From Planctomycetia bacterium (GTDB taxonomy: Bacteria > Planctomycetota > Phycisphaerae > Phycisphaerales > SM1A02), in contig SYIB01000095.1 of NCBI GenBank assembly GCA_005798965.1, forward strand, positions 1 to 10,500: a DNA stretch of 10,500 bases, given 5' to 3'. The notes under the pieces were generated by a model that was given only the letters and a program-made list of their open reading frames with translations, was not told where the DNA came from and made no database searches. Positions 1 through 7,624 of this stretch are shown here, piece by piece (position 1 is the stretch's first letter; every line of letters begins with the position of its first letter). Both the position numbers and the translations under genes were made by a program.

Positions 1-1359
1 GCCGACCCAGCTCGATCCGCCCTTGTCGACGAACGCCGTGATCGGCGCTTCCGAATCAAGCCGCATGTACGTGAACCCGGTCACGCCAAGCCGCATGTCG
101 CGGAACGCTCGCCACTGGCTCAGCCAGTTGCCGCTCAGGCCCAGGCTGTTGGTCCACAGGTTTGCTGGCGAGGGCGCGAACACGTAGCCCGTGTAGAGGA
201 AGCCGTTGCTGTTGAACTCCTTGTCGACCTGGCCCGGCTGCGGGCCGCCGAGGGTGTTGCCCGAGTCGAGTCGACCGGCATCGCCTGAACCCAGGATCGC
301 CTGCAGGTCAAAGCGCGTCTGTGCGCGGTCATCGAAGGAGCGCTGCAGGCCCACCACGCCCGCCCAAGCACTGATGTCGTCCTCGACCTGCGGCAGCACA
401 GCACCCGTCGGGCTGATTGAACTGCTGAGCGTCGTGCCGGTCTCGTACACGCCCTCGGCGCGCCACTGCCAGTTGCGGCCGAGCGAGCCCGTTGCACCAA
501 GCCCGTAGTACTGGCTTTCGTAGTCGAATTCCGTCGGGTAGCCCCCGCCACCGGGCGCAAATCCCTCAAGCAAGTCATCGGTCTGGCCCGCATTGCCATC
601 CTGCTGCAGCAGGGCGAAGCAGTACGGCACCAGATCCTGGCCCCGGCGCCACTCGGCCTTCAGGCCGTAGTACGCGCGGTCGGTATCGGTGTCGTAGCCG
701 GGGCGCGATGTGTCGTAGTCGATCGTGTCGTTGCCGCTGGTCACGCCGGCAAGACCCTGGATGTTCACTTGGCCGATGTTCCAGTCAAACGTGCCTGCGT
801 ACATGTAGGTCGAGAGCGTGAGCCCCTGCCCCCACACGATGTACTGGCGTCCGCCACGCAACTTCAGGTCAAGATCGCTTCGCTTGCCGCCGCCGTTGAC
901 CATGGCCCCGCCCAGATCGAGTTCGTACCAGTAGAGCTCACCGATCGGCACGGTCCAGCCGTCTTCGTTCGGCGGCGCAGGCACGTTGTTCGAGTCCCAC
1001 TCGTTGTACCAAAGCCGGATGCGGCCATAGAACCGATGAACCCCATCGAGCTCGGCACGCGCGTACCAACGGGAGTCGTACTGCTGGAGCTGCGCGGTGT
1101 TGCCGAAGGCGTCGTCGATGTAGTTGAAGCCGAACCGGAACGAGCCGCCGACATCCAGGAGGATGCGCTCCGAAAGCGGCGTGCCGGCGAGGAACTCCTG
1201 CCGCTGGATCGCATCCTGCTGGTTGAACAGTTCGACGAGCGCCTGCGTTGGCTCAGGTCTGCTTGGAGCCCCCAGTTGCGTCGGGCGCTGCGCAAACGCC
1301 CCGCTCGCAACGACAGCGCTGAGCGCAAGGAAGGCAAAGATGGCGGGTTGGGCGTGCAT
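1..1359 (-). CDS. Alginate-export-like outer-membrane beta-barrel (porin), partial
   Basis: The frame is open from an ATG at 1359 to the left edge, giving 453 residues with the C-terminus missing. Residues 1-23 form a signal peptide: a hydrophobic core ending in GAFA, with likely cleavage before Gln24. From about residue 65 the protein alternates short aromatic- and glycine-rich strands with polar turns, ending strands in Tyr, Phe or Trp, as outer-membrane barrels do. A GGRQYIVWGQGL stretch near residues 170-180 resembles the GRQ...G strand of the alginate-export (AlgE-like) family. The likely role is passive or selective uptake across the outer membrane; the substrate is unknown and alginate itself should not be assumed. 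The ATG lacks a convincing Shine-Dalgarno sequence and is set by the signal peptide. The gene is divergent from the metallo-hydrolase gene across a 68-base gap. A different outer-membrane porin family remains possible. Confidence 0.65.
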   Translation of the reverse strand, partial: MHAQPAIFAFLALSAVVASGAFAQRPTQLGAPSRPEPTQALVELFNQQDAIQRQEFLAGTPLSERILLDVGGSFRFGFNYIDDAFGNTAQLQQYDSRWYARAELDGVHRFYGRIRLWYNEWDSNNVPAPPNEDGWTVPIGELYWYELDLGGAMVNGGGKRSDLDLKLRGGRQYIVWGQGLTLSTYMYAGTFDWNIGQVNIQGLAGVTSGNDTIDYDTSRPGYDTDTDRAYYGLKAEWRRGQDLVPYCFALLQQDGNAGQTDDLLEGFAPGGGGYPTEFDYESQYYGLGATGSLGRNWQWRAEGVYETGTTLSSSISPTGAVLPQVEDDISAWAGVVGLQRSFDDRAQTRFDLQAILGSGDAGRLDSGNTLGGPQPGQVDKEFNSNGFLYTGYVFAPSPANLWTNSLGLSGNWLSQWRAFRDMRLGVTGFTYMRLDSEAPITAFVDKGGSSWVG

Positions 1360-1410
1360 CAGCGAGGCCGTCCACAAGGATCGGGCAATCGGACCACCCA
1401 CTTCCGCTTT

Positions 1411-1420
1411 TGTCTACTCT
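1411..1420. promoter_or_regulatory. Possible overlapping divergent -10 elements (porin / MBL hydrolase)
   Basis: On the minus strand TAGACA (1416 to 1411) lies 51 bases before the porin ATG. On the plus strand TACTCT (1415-1420) lies 7 bases before the hydrolase ATG. Both fit the loose TANNNT pattern of a -10 hexamer. No -35 element is visible for either, so this rests on position and short matches alone. If real, the two promoters share bases and would compete. Confidence 0.25.
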
Positions 1421-1427
1421 TCCGCTT

Positions 1428-2204
1428 ATGAGCCTCCGGATCCTGCCGCTTGGCGTAGGCAGCGCCTTCTCGAGCCGGTACTACGGCAGCTCCTGCGTGA
1501 TCCAAGGGTCTGGCGGGAACATCCTGCTCGATTGCCCGGATCCGATCCGCAAGGTGATCCGAGAGGCGACCGAACGCAGTGGATGGAGCGTGCGCGCCGA
1601 GGACCTGAGCGAGGTCATCCTGACGCATCTGCACGGTGACCACAGCAACGGTCTCGAAGCGATCGGGTTCCTGCACTGGCTGCAGCGCCAGCAGCACGGT
1701 ACGCCCCTGCCGCGGATCCACTGCGGCAAGGACGTCGCCGATCGGCTCTGGCCCAAGCTCGCACCCGCCATGGACCAGGATGGCCGCGGAGGAATCGGCG
1801 ACTACCTCGACATCTGCCCGCTGCCCGAATCGGGCCAGCGCATCGTCGCCGGCGTCACGATCGAGTGGCGGCGCACCACGCACATGATCCCGACCTGGGC
1901 GTTCCGCTTCCGCGTCAAGGGTGCCAGCTTCGGTTGGTCGAGCGATACCGGCTTTGATCGCGCGCTGATCGACTGGCTGGCCGAGTGTGATGCATTCGCG
2001 CACGAGACCACACCGCCGCCCTACCACACGGCGCTGACGGAACTGAACGCCCTGCCCGACGACATTCGCCGCAAGATGGTGCTCATGCACCTGACCGACA
2101 CCTTCGACCCATCGATGACCGACATCCGCGTCATGCAGGAAGGCGTGGCGATGGAGATCAGCGGCGGCCGGCTCGAGTTCATGCCGAGCATGCGAACTGA
2201 CTGA
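1428..2204 (+). CDS. Metallo-beta-lactamase-fold hydrolase, RNase Z-like
   Basis: A 258-residue cytoplasmic protein with no signal peptide. It carries the metal-binding motif H67-L-H69-G-D71-H72, preceded by the strand VILT. Further candidate ligands are His152, Asp173 in a W-S-S-D-T-G context, and His221 in L-M-H-L-T-D. That spacing is the arrangement of RNase Z/ElaC-type members, which bind two zinc ions. The N-terminal part (LGVGSAFSSRYYGSSCVIQ) also fits the fold's first beta-hairpin. It could process RNA or hydrolyse a phosphodiester or other ester. I see no clear RNase Z exosite arm, so true tRNA 3'-processing is unproven. The start is the ATG at 1428; an in-frame TTG at 1410 only adds six non-conserved residues. 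No Shine-Dalgarno sequence precedes it. It is convergent with citrate synthase and divergent from the porin gene. Confidence 0.85.
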   Translation: MSLRILPLGVGSAFSSRYYGSSCVIQGSGGNILLDCPDPIRKVIREATERSGWSVRAEDLSEVILTHLHGDHSNGLEAIGFLHWLQRQQHGTPLPRIHCGKDVADRLWPKLAPAMDQDGRGGIGDYLDICPLPESGQRIVAGVTIEWRRTTHMIPTWAFRFRVKGASFGWSSDTGFDRALIDWLAECDAFAHETTPPPYHTALTELNALPDDIRRKMVLMHLTDTFDPSMTDIRVMQEGVAMEISGGRLEFMPSMRTD

Positions 2205-2219
2205 GCCAGTCGGCGCGCG

Positions 2220-2245
2220 GCTGATGCGCACCAGGTCGCATCGGT
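2220..2245. terminator. Hairpin between convergent genes, possible terminator
   Basis: GATGCG (2223-2228) and CGCATC (2237-2242) are perfect inverted repeats around an 8-base loop. Two G-T wobbles and one C-G pair extend the stem to about nine pairs. It sits in the 62-base gap between the ends of the MBL hydrolase and citrate synthase genes, where a bidirectional terminator would be useful. No T-run follows on either strand, so it is not a classical intrinsic terminator. Confidence 0.3.
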
Positions 2246-2266
2246 GGCAGCCTTCGCCTGGATCGC

Positions 2267-3415
2267 TCAGCGCCGCTCGGCCATCGGCACGTACGGCACG
2301 CCGTGCGGCCCGATGTAGTCGGCCATGGGACGGATCAGGCGGTTGCCCTTGAGCTGCTCGATGCAGTGACCGCACCAGCCGCTGTTGCGGCTGAGGGCGA
2401 ACATGCAGGTGAAGAGGTCGAGATCGAGGCCGAGCGAGTAGTAGGTCGTGGCGCTGTAGAAGTCGACGTTGGGGAAGATCCCCTTCGCGGCGACGGCCTG
2501 GTCCATGATCTCCTCGATGCGGCGGCTCATCTCGTACAGGTTCAGGTTGCCGGTATCGGCAGCGACCTGCTTGGCGAAGGTCTTCAGGTAGGTCGCACGA
2601 GGGTCGTACGCCTTGTAGACACGGTGCCCGAAGCCCATGATGAGTTCCTTGCGCTCAAGCTTGCCGGCCATGTAGGCATCGACCTTGTCGATCGTGCCGA
2701 TCTCGTTGAGCATGTGCATCACTTCCTCGTTGGCGCCGCCGTGGAGGGGGCCCTTGAGGGTGCCGACTGCCGTGGTGATTGCGCTGTACATGTCGCTCAG
2801 CGTGGCGATCGTGACGCGCGCGGCGAAGGTGCTCGCGTTCAGGCCGTGGTCGGCGTGCAGGATCAGGCAGACATCGAGCGCCTTGGCCATGGCATCGGTC
2901 GGCAGCTCGCCGTTGAGCATGAGCAGGAAGTTCTGCGCCATGGTCAGGTCGGGCTGCGGATCAACGAAGGGCTTGCCCTTGCGGTGGCGATCAAAGCGCG
3001 CGATGAGCGCCGGGGTCTTGGCGACGATGCGCAGCGCCTTGCGGCGGTTGGCCTCGGGCGTGTTGACGTCGGCCTCGTGGTCGAACATGGAGAGCGCACT
3101 GATCATGGTGCGCAGCGCGTGCATGGGCGGCGTCGAGCGCGGGAACTGGCGGATCAGCGCGTCCATCTCGGCCGGCAGCATGTACTCCGCGCGCAGCTCG
3201 GCGCAGAACGCCTCGAGCTGACCCTTGGTCGGCAGCTTGAGGTTCCACAGCAGGTAGACCGTCTCCTCGAAGGTGCTGTTGCGCGCCAGCGAGTCGATGT
3301 CGATGCCGACGTACTCGAGCACGCCCTTGCCGCCGTCGATGAACGACATCTGCGTCTCGGCGGCGACGGTGTTGGCGAGGCCCTTGTCGAAGGTTGGTGC
3401 GGCGGCGGTGGCCAT
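2267..3415 (-). CDS. gltA: Citrate synthase
   Basis: Condenses oxaloacetate and acetyl-CoA to citrate, the entry step of the TCA cycle, in the cytoplasm. At 382 residues it matches the short type resembling Bacillus CitZ. The family landmarks appear in order: HADHGLNAS (187-195), GPLHGGANE with His225, GFGHRVYK with His264, DPRA (271-274), NVDFYSA with Asp318, and SR at 342-343 with RP at 362-363 for substrate carboxylates. His225, His264 and Asp318 align with the family's catalytic triad. The usual GW-hydrophobic-AHxxEQ segment reads GWCGHCIEQ (346-354), with Gly for Ala and two cysteines, a mild oddity. GGGAG (3424-3428 on the minus strand) lies eight bases before the ATG and supports the start. 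It is divergent from the rhomboid gene. A 2-methylcitrate synthase is the main alternative; no prp genes lie nearby. Confidence 0.95.
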   Translation of the reverse strand: MATAAAPTFDKGLANTVAAETQMSFIDGGKGVLEYVGIDIDSLARNSTFEETVYLLWNLKLPTKGQLEAFCAELRAEYMLPAEMDALIRQFPRSTPPMHALRTMISALSMFDHEADVNTPEANRRKALRIVAKTPALIARFDRHRKGKPFVDPQPDLTMAQNFLLMLNGELPTDAMAKALDVCLILHADHGLNASTFAARVTIATLSDMYSAITTAVGTLKGPLHGGANEEVMHMLNEIGTIDKVDAYMAGKLERKELIMGFGHRVYKAYDPRATYLKTFAKQVAADTGNLNLYEMSRRIEEIMDQAVAAKGIFPNVDFYSATTYYSLGLDLDLFTCMFALSRNSGWCGHCIEQLKGNRLIRPMADYIGPHGVPYVPMAERR

Positions 3416-3423
3416 GGCTCAAT

Positions 3424-3428
3424 CTCCC
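3424..3428 (-). promoter_or_regulatory. Ribosome-binding site of citrate synthase
   Basis: GGGAG on the minus strand, eight bases from the ATG. It is one of only two good Shine-Dalgarno sequences in the window and fixes the gltA start. Confidence 0.7.
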
Positions 3429-3448
3429 AATGCTGTTCGGTGATGCGA

Positions 3449-3477
3449 GTCCCGGACTATAGTGCGCCCGGGTCCCG
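3449..3477. promoter_or_regulatory. Palindromic -10 between gltA and rhomboid, flanked by GTCCCG repeats
   Basis: ACTATAGT (3456-3463) is a perfect palindrome, so TATAGT, a strong -10 match, reads on both strands: toward the rhomboid gene (ATG 42 bases from the hexamer) and toward gltA (ATG about 40 bases away). Direct repeats GTCCCG at 3449-3454 and 3472-3477 flank it, 23 bases apart, about two helical turns. CCCGG (3451-3455) and CCGGG (3468-3472) also form an inverted pair. No clear -35 is visible on either side. A shared bidirectional promoter with an operator is a reasonable reading but is inferred. Confidence 0.45.
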
Positions 3478-3504
3478 ATTCGTCCTGCAAGCGGGCCCAT
3501 CCCC

Positions 3505-4641
3505 ATGATTCCGCTCGGCACTGATCGCCCCTCTGCCGTGGTCCCGCGCGTCACCGTGGGGATCCTGGCCATCAACACGCTCGTCTGGATCGCGTGCATC
3601 CGCTCTCCCTGGGCCGATGGGATTTATCGCTCCCTCGCCCTGTCGGGATTCGACCCGCACTGGTGGCAGTACGCCACCTACCAGTTCGTGCATGACCGTG
3701 GCAGTCTCTGGCATCTTCTGGGCAACGCGATCTTCTTCTGGGCCTTCGGCTCGGCCCTGGAGCGCCGATTCGGCTCGTTGCTCTTCGCCACGGTCTATCT
3801 GGCGCTGGGCACGGCGGTCGGCGCGCTCTACCCCATGGTCTCGGGCCCCTTCGGGATGCTGGTCGGCGCCAGCGGCACGGTCTGCGCGTGCGCTGCGGCG
3901 TTTGCCGTCTTCTACCCGCGCGCCCGGGTGCTCCTGCTCTTCTGGGGGTTCTGGCGGGTGCCGGCACTCTGGTTCGTGGCGATCTTCGCGACGCTCGACT
4001 TCATCGGCTTCACGCGCGGCCGCGGCAACGGCGTGGCCTACGAGGCTCACCTCCTGGGCTTTGCGCTCGGCGGGCTGTCGGCCTTCATCATGCTCTGGCT
4101 GAAGGTTCTGCCCCGCGATGACTTCGATCTCTTTTTCATTCTCAGGCAGTGGAAGCGGCGTGCCGAGATGCGGGCGGCCCTCGCGGATCGACCGGGTGGT
4201 GCCTTCGAGAGCGCCAGCCGCGACACTGCCGAGCGATTCGCCGCCACCGCCAAGCCCACCGACGACCGCGTCCCCCACGCCCGGGCTGCACTGACCGCTG
4301 CCATGCGCGCCGGCGACTGGACCAAGGTCGTCGAGGGCGTGCGCACGCTCACCACGCTCACGCCGCAGTGGTCGCTCGCTGAGCCCGCACAACTGCAACT
4401 GGCCAACGGCCTGCACGAGCACGGGCAGCACAGCCTCGCCGCCGATGCTTACGCGAATCTCCTGCGCGTGCACCCCAAGTCGGCCCAGCGCGAGGCCGTG
4501 CAGCTCATGCTCGCCACGATCTGCGTGCGCTACCTGCGTGACCTTGATCGCGCACGGGCCACGATCGCCCACCTTCGCGCGAGCCCGCTGTCGGTGCCCG
4601 CTGCCGAGGTGCTGGCGCAGCTCGAACGGGAACTCGCCTGA
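3505..4641 (+). CDS. Rhomboid intramembrane serine protease with TPR-like C-terminal tail
   Basis: A 378-residue membrane protease that cuts transmembrane segments of other proteins. Hydrophobic helices run from about residue 16 to 198. The rhomboid signatures are H63 and H70-L-L-G-N74 (the HxxxN motif of the second helix), the catalytic serine in V-G-A-S123-G, and the catalytic histidine in Y-E-A-H182-L-L-G-F-A-L-G-G. Both members of the Ser-His dyad are present, so it should be active. Residues about 205-256 are a charged linker. Residues 257-378 are alanine- and leucine-rich paired helices resembling tetratricopeptide repeats, probably cytoplasmic and a protein-binding surface. The start at 3505 puts the first helix about 15 residues in; no Shine-Dalgarno sequence is evident. 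Its TGA overlaps the trpF ATG, implying co-translation. The substrate cannot be predicted. Confidence 0.92.
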   Translation: MIPLGTDRPSAVVPRVTVGILAINTLVWIACIRSPWADGIYRSLALSGFDPHWWQYATYQFVHDRGSLWHLLGNAIFFWAFGSALERRFGSLLFATVYLALGTAVGALYPMVSGPFGMLVGASGTVCACAAAFAVFYPRARVLLLFWGFWRVPALWFVAIFATLDFIGFTRGRGNGVAYEAHLLGFALGGLSAFIMLWLKVLPRDDFDLFFILRQWKRRAEMRAALADRPGGAFESASRDTAERFAATAKPTDDRVPHARAALTAAMRAGDWTKVVEGVRTLTTLTPQWSLAEPAQLQLANGLHEHGQHSLAADAYANLLRVHPKSAQREAVQLMLATICVRYLRDLDRARATIAHLRASPLSVPAAEVLAQLERELA

Positions 4642-5267
4642 TGGCCGGCTGCAAGGTCAAGATCTGCGGCGTGCGTGATGCGGCTACCGCGCTGGCCGCA
4701 GCCCGCGCCGGCGCCGACTTCGTGGGCGTGATCTTCGCCGCGTCAAGCCCACGCACCGTCGATGAGGCCGTGGCGCGGTCGATCGTCGCTGCGCTCGAAT
4801 CGGGAGCGCCCGAGTGCACGCCGGTTGCGCTCTTCGTGGACCAACCGCATCACCCAGCGCTCGGTTGGTGGCCCGGCATCGTGCAGCTGCACGGCAGCGA
4901 GCGGCTCGATGAGGTCCGGTCGCTCACCGACCGCGGCATGCGGACCTGGAAGGCGATTCCCTGGGACGAGGAGCGGGTGCGCATCTGGTCCGGCGCGGCA
5001 GAGCCCGAGGCGCTCGTTGTCGACGGACCCAAGGCTGGCAGCGGCCTCAGCTTCGATCATGAGGCGCTCGCGCTGATGCGCGGTCTCATCGCACCGCGCT
5101 TGGTGCTCGCGGGCGGGCTCACCCCCGCGAGCGTGGGCAGTGCGATCCGCACCGTGCGACCGTGGTGCGTCGATGTCTCCAGCGGCGTCGAGCGCGAGCG
5201 CGGCGTCAAGGACATCCATCTCATCGAGGCGTTCATCACCGCCGCGCGCCAGGCTGCCCGACCCTAG
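4641..5267 (+). CDS. trpF: Phosphoribosylanthranilate isomerase
   Basis: Catalyses the Amadori rearrangement of N-(5-phosphoribosyl)anthranilate to CdRP in tryptophan biosynthesis. The 208 residues are normal for a monofunctional TrpF with a TIM-barrel fold. Landmarks: KICGVR (7-12) with the catalytic Cys9, VGVIF (28-32), VQLHG (81-85), the catalytic-aspartate strand LVVD128 followed by a short AGSG-SFDH loop, LAGGLTP (156-162), and the phosphate-binding DVSSGVE...KD (178-191). The ATG at 4641 overlaps the last base of the rhomboid stop (TGATG), so translation is probably coupled. GGG at 4628-4630 is at best a weak ribosome site. No other trp genes are seen here, so the pathway is scattered or lies elsewhere. 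The stop codon TAG is also the first half of a possible -10 for the OPT gene. Confidence 0.95.
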   Translation: MAGCKVKICGVRDAATALAAARAGADFVGVIFAASSPRTVDEAVARSIVAALESGAPECTPVALFVDQPHHPALGWWPGIVQLHGSERLDEVRSLTDRGMRTWKAIPWDEERVRIWSGAAEPEALVVDGPKAGSGLSFDHEALALMRGLIAPRLVLAGGLTPASVGSAIRTVRPWCVDVSSGVERERGVKDIHLIEAFITAARQAARP

Positions 5268-5270
5268 ACT
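5265..5270 (+). promoter_or_regulatory. Possible -10 element of the OPT transporter gene
   Basis: TAGACT overlaps the trpF stop codon and is followed by GCGCC, much like the TATAGTGCGCC at 3458. It lies 65 bases before the OPT ATG. No -35 element is visible, so the OPT gene may instead be read from the rhomboid-trpF transcript. Confidence 0.25.
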
Positions 5271-5322
5271 GCGCCTTCGCACGGCCAACCCGTGCCGCGC
5301 CAACGGCGGCGCGACCCATCCC

Positions 5323-5326
5323 GGAG
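5323..5326 (+). promoter_or_regulatory. Ribosome-binding site of the OPT gene
   Basis: GGAG nine bases before the ATG at 5336. It decides the start in favour of 5336 over in-frame upstream codons, which would overlap trpF and add a non-conserved arginine-rich extension. Confidence 0.65.
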
Positions 5327-5335
5327 ACACGACGC

Positions 5336-7567
5336 ATGGCGCTTCCCCAGCTGAACGACGAGCAGGTCCGCACGATGTCCCGCGAAGAGAAGGACCGCTG
5401 GTGGCTGGAAAATGTTTTCCGAGGCAACATGCCGCAACTCACGCTGCGGGCGGCCCTGACGGGGTTCCTGCTCGGCGGCGTCCTGAGCGCGACCAACCTC
5501 TATGTCGGCGCCAAGACCGGCTGGACGCTCGGCGTGGGCGTGACGAGCGTGATCCTGAGCTTCGTCATCTTCCGCACCTTCGCGCGCATCGGCTTCAAGG
5601 ACCTGACCATCCTTGAGAACAACGCCGTGCAGTCGATCGCGACGGCGGCGGGCTACATGACCGGGCCGCTCATCAGCGCGCTGATGGCCTACATGTTCAT
5701 CGAGAACAAGGCCATGCCTGCCTTCCAGATGATGGTCTGGAACATCCTGGCGAGCATCCTTGGCGTGCTGGTCGCGTTCCCGATGAAGCGGCGCTTCATC
5801 AACGATGAGCAGCAGCCCTTCCCCGAAGGACGCGCCGCTGCGGTCGTGATGGATTCGCTCTATCCCGATGCGCCCGCAGGCGGCACCAAGAACATGGTCG
5901 ACGGCATGCCCGTGGCCCGGCCGGCGAGCGCCGCCGACAGCGAGGGCACGCGCGCGGGCATGTTCAAGGCCAAGGCCCTTGCGATCGCGGCCGTTGCGGC
6001 TGCGTTGATCCACGCCCTGCTTGCCGCGGGCATCATGGGGCTGCTGCAGATCAAGGCCGGCATGGCTCGCCACATGGGCGAAGTCTGGCACCTGCCCGAG
6101 CGGCTCACCACGACCTTCTTCGAATGGATGGCCGCTCGCGGAAGCGACATCATGCCGCGGCTTGGTGGGATCCCCGCCGAGCAACTGGGCCTGCGGCTTG
6201 GCCTTGAACTCACGATGTTCGGCGCCGGCGGCCTGATGGGCATGCGCCTGACCAACAGCCTGATGGTCGGCATGGCGCTGGGCTTCGGCGTGATTGCGCC
6301 GGTCATGATTGGCGCCGGCGAGATCAATCCCAAGAACTACAAGGCAATCGTCGATGCCGCCGGTGCGTTCGACCCCTCGAAGGCGCTCTACGACGAGCGC
6401 CACATCATGAACAACTGGACGCTCTGGCTGGGCGTTTCCATGATGGTCACCGCCAGCATGGTCGGCCTCTTCGCCAAGCCGAAGATGCTCATCAGTGCCT
6501 TCACCGGCATGTTCTCCAAGCGCGCTGCCGGCAACGACTGCCTGCGCGAGGTCGAGTTCCCGCTGTGGATCACGCTCGTCGGCGTGCCGGTCATGGTCGG
6601 CATCACCGTCTGGATGAACTGGGCGTGGTTCGGGGTCGACCCGTGGCTGGGCCTGCTGTCCATCCCGCTGATCATCATCCTCACGCTCATCGCGGCCAAC
6701 GCCACGGCGCTCACGAGCATCACGCCCACGGGCTCGCTGTCAAAGATCACGCAGTTCACCTTCGGCGCCGCAAACCCCACCCACGCCGGCACGAACCTGA
6801 TCACCGCCGGCATGACGACCGAGGTCGCGAGCAACGCCAGCAACCTGCTCATGGACATCAAGCCCGGCTACATGCTGGGTGCGAAGCCCCGCCAGCAGGC
6901 CTGGGGGCACATCATCGGCATCGTCGCCGGTGCGCTGGCGAGTACGCCACTCTTCTTCATCCTCTTCCTCAGTAAGTGGAACCCCGAGAGCGGCCAGACG
7001 CTGCGCGAGGCCGCCACCGAGAAGTTCGCGATGATCGGTGCCGTGCAATGGTCTGCCATCGCGGAAGTGATCCGCGGCATGGCCAGCGAGGGCGAGACGA
7101 TTCGCCGCGTGGAAGGCATCGACAAGCTCTGGGGCGTCATGCCGGTCAGCGCCGCGTGGGGCATGATGTGGGGCGCGATCGCCGCACTCGTCATCGAAGT
7201 CACGCGCATCGCCACCAGGAACAAGTTCCCGCTCAGCGGCGTCGGCATTGGCCTGGGCATCGTGCTGCCACCCGAGTACACGATCATGATGTGGATCGGC
7301 TCGGCGTTCTTCACCTTCATGGAAGGCCGCTACCACGAGCGCATCGGGTCGTTCGGCTGGAAGCTCTGGGTCGATGGCAAGGAAGCCGTCTGCGCAGGGA
7401 TCATCGCGGGCTGGGCGCTCTTGGGCGTCTTCAACGGCGTGATCGAGGCCTTCTCCACGCTGCCGGCAAACGCTGAGGAAGCCACAGCCATGGAAGCGGC
7501 GGCCGTGAAGGAAGCCGAGGGCGAGCGCGACACGATCCTGGGCCCTGACGGCGCGCCGGTGAAGTGA
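5336..7567 (+). CDS. OPT-family (oligopeptide) transporter
   Basis: A 743-residue inner-membrane secondary transporter with roughly 14-16 hydrophobic segments. OPT members carry oligopeptides or metal chelates, probably with protons; this substrate is not predictable. The N-terminal half shows the bacterial OPT motifs: NLYVGAKTGWTLG (54-66), ENNAVQSIATAAG (94-106) and QQPFPEGRAAAVV (159-171). The last corresponds to the family's LP(Y/F)P-G-ACAEV motif. A hydrophilic stretch at about 177-208 and a loop at 240-285 separate membrane blocks. Later signatures include TALTSITPTGSLSKITQ (near 460-476) and a GIGLGIVLPPEYTIMMWIG helix pair near 640. The C-terminal 25 residues are charged and cytoplasmic. 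The start is set by GGAG nine bases upstream. The gene follows trpF by 68 bases on the same strand and is convergent with the RdgC-like gene. Confidence 0.92.
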   Translation: MALPQLNDEQVRTMSREEKDRWWLENVFRGNMPQLTLRAALTGFLLGGVLSATNLYVGAKTGWTLGVGVTSVILSFVIFRTFARIGFKDLTILENNAVQSIATAAGYMTGPLISALMAYMFIENKAMPAFQMMVWNILASILGVLVAFPMKRRFINDEQQPFPEGRAAAVVMDSLYPDAPAGGTKNMVDGMPVARPASAADSEGTRAGMFKAKALAIAAVAAALIHALLAAGIMGLLQIKAGMARHMGEVWHLPERLTTTFFEWMAARGSDIMPRLGGIPAEQLGLRLGLELTMFGAGGLMGMRLTNSLMVGMALGFGVIAPVMIGAGEINPKNYKAIVDAAGAFDPSKALYDERHIMNNWTLWLGVSMMVTASMVGLFAKPKMLISAFTGMFSKRAAGNDCLREVEFPLWITLVGVPVMVGITVWMNWAWFGVDPWLGLLSIPLIIILTLIAANATALTSITPTGSLSKITQFTFGAANPTHAGTNLITAGMTTEVASNASNLLMDIKPGYMLGAKPRQQAWGHIIGIVAGALASTPLFFILFLSKWNPESGQTLREAATEKFAMIGAVQWSAIAEVIRGMASEGETIRRVEGIDKLWGVMPVSAAWGMMWGAIAALVIEVTRIATRNKFPLSGVGIGLGIVLPPEYTIMMWIGSAFFTFMEGRYHERIGSFGWKLWVDGKEAVCAGIIAGWALLGVFNGVIEAFSTLPANAEEATAMEAAAVKEAEGERDTILGPDGAPVK

Positions 7568-7624
7568 GCAGGCCAAGCGCCGCGTGAACGCGTCGACCCG
7601 TCCATGCGGCTCCGTGCTTGATCG

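Noticed and set aside
1359..2375. 338-residue minus-strand frame opposite the MBL hydrolase
   Set aside because: No motifs and biased composition, while the opposite strand has the full metal-binding set.
2303..3508. 401-residue frame antisense to citrate synthase
   Set aside because: A high-GC shadow: Val/Gly/Asp/Arg-rich text with no motifs, opposite a gene with complete catalytic signatures.
3457..4572. 371-residue minus-strand frame opposite the rhomboid gene
   Set aside because: Highly charged Glu/Arg/His/Gly-rich shadow with no domain; the plus strand encodes a clear rhomboid.
5162..5335. N-terminal extension of the OPT transporter
   Set aside because: It overlaps trpF and is arginine-rich and non-membrane-like. 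The GGAG before 5336 supports the shorter form.
7581..7592. CGCG-TGAA-CGCG hairpin between the OPT and RdgC-like genes as a terminator
   Set aside because: The stem is only four pairs with no T-run, which is expected by chance at this GC content.
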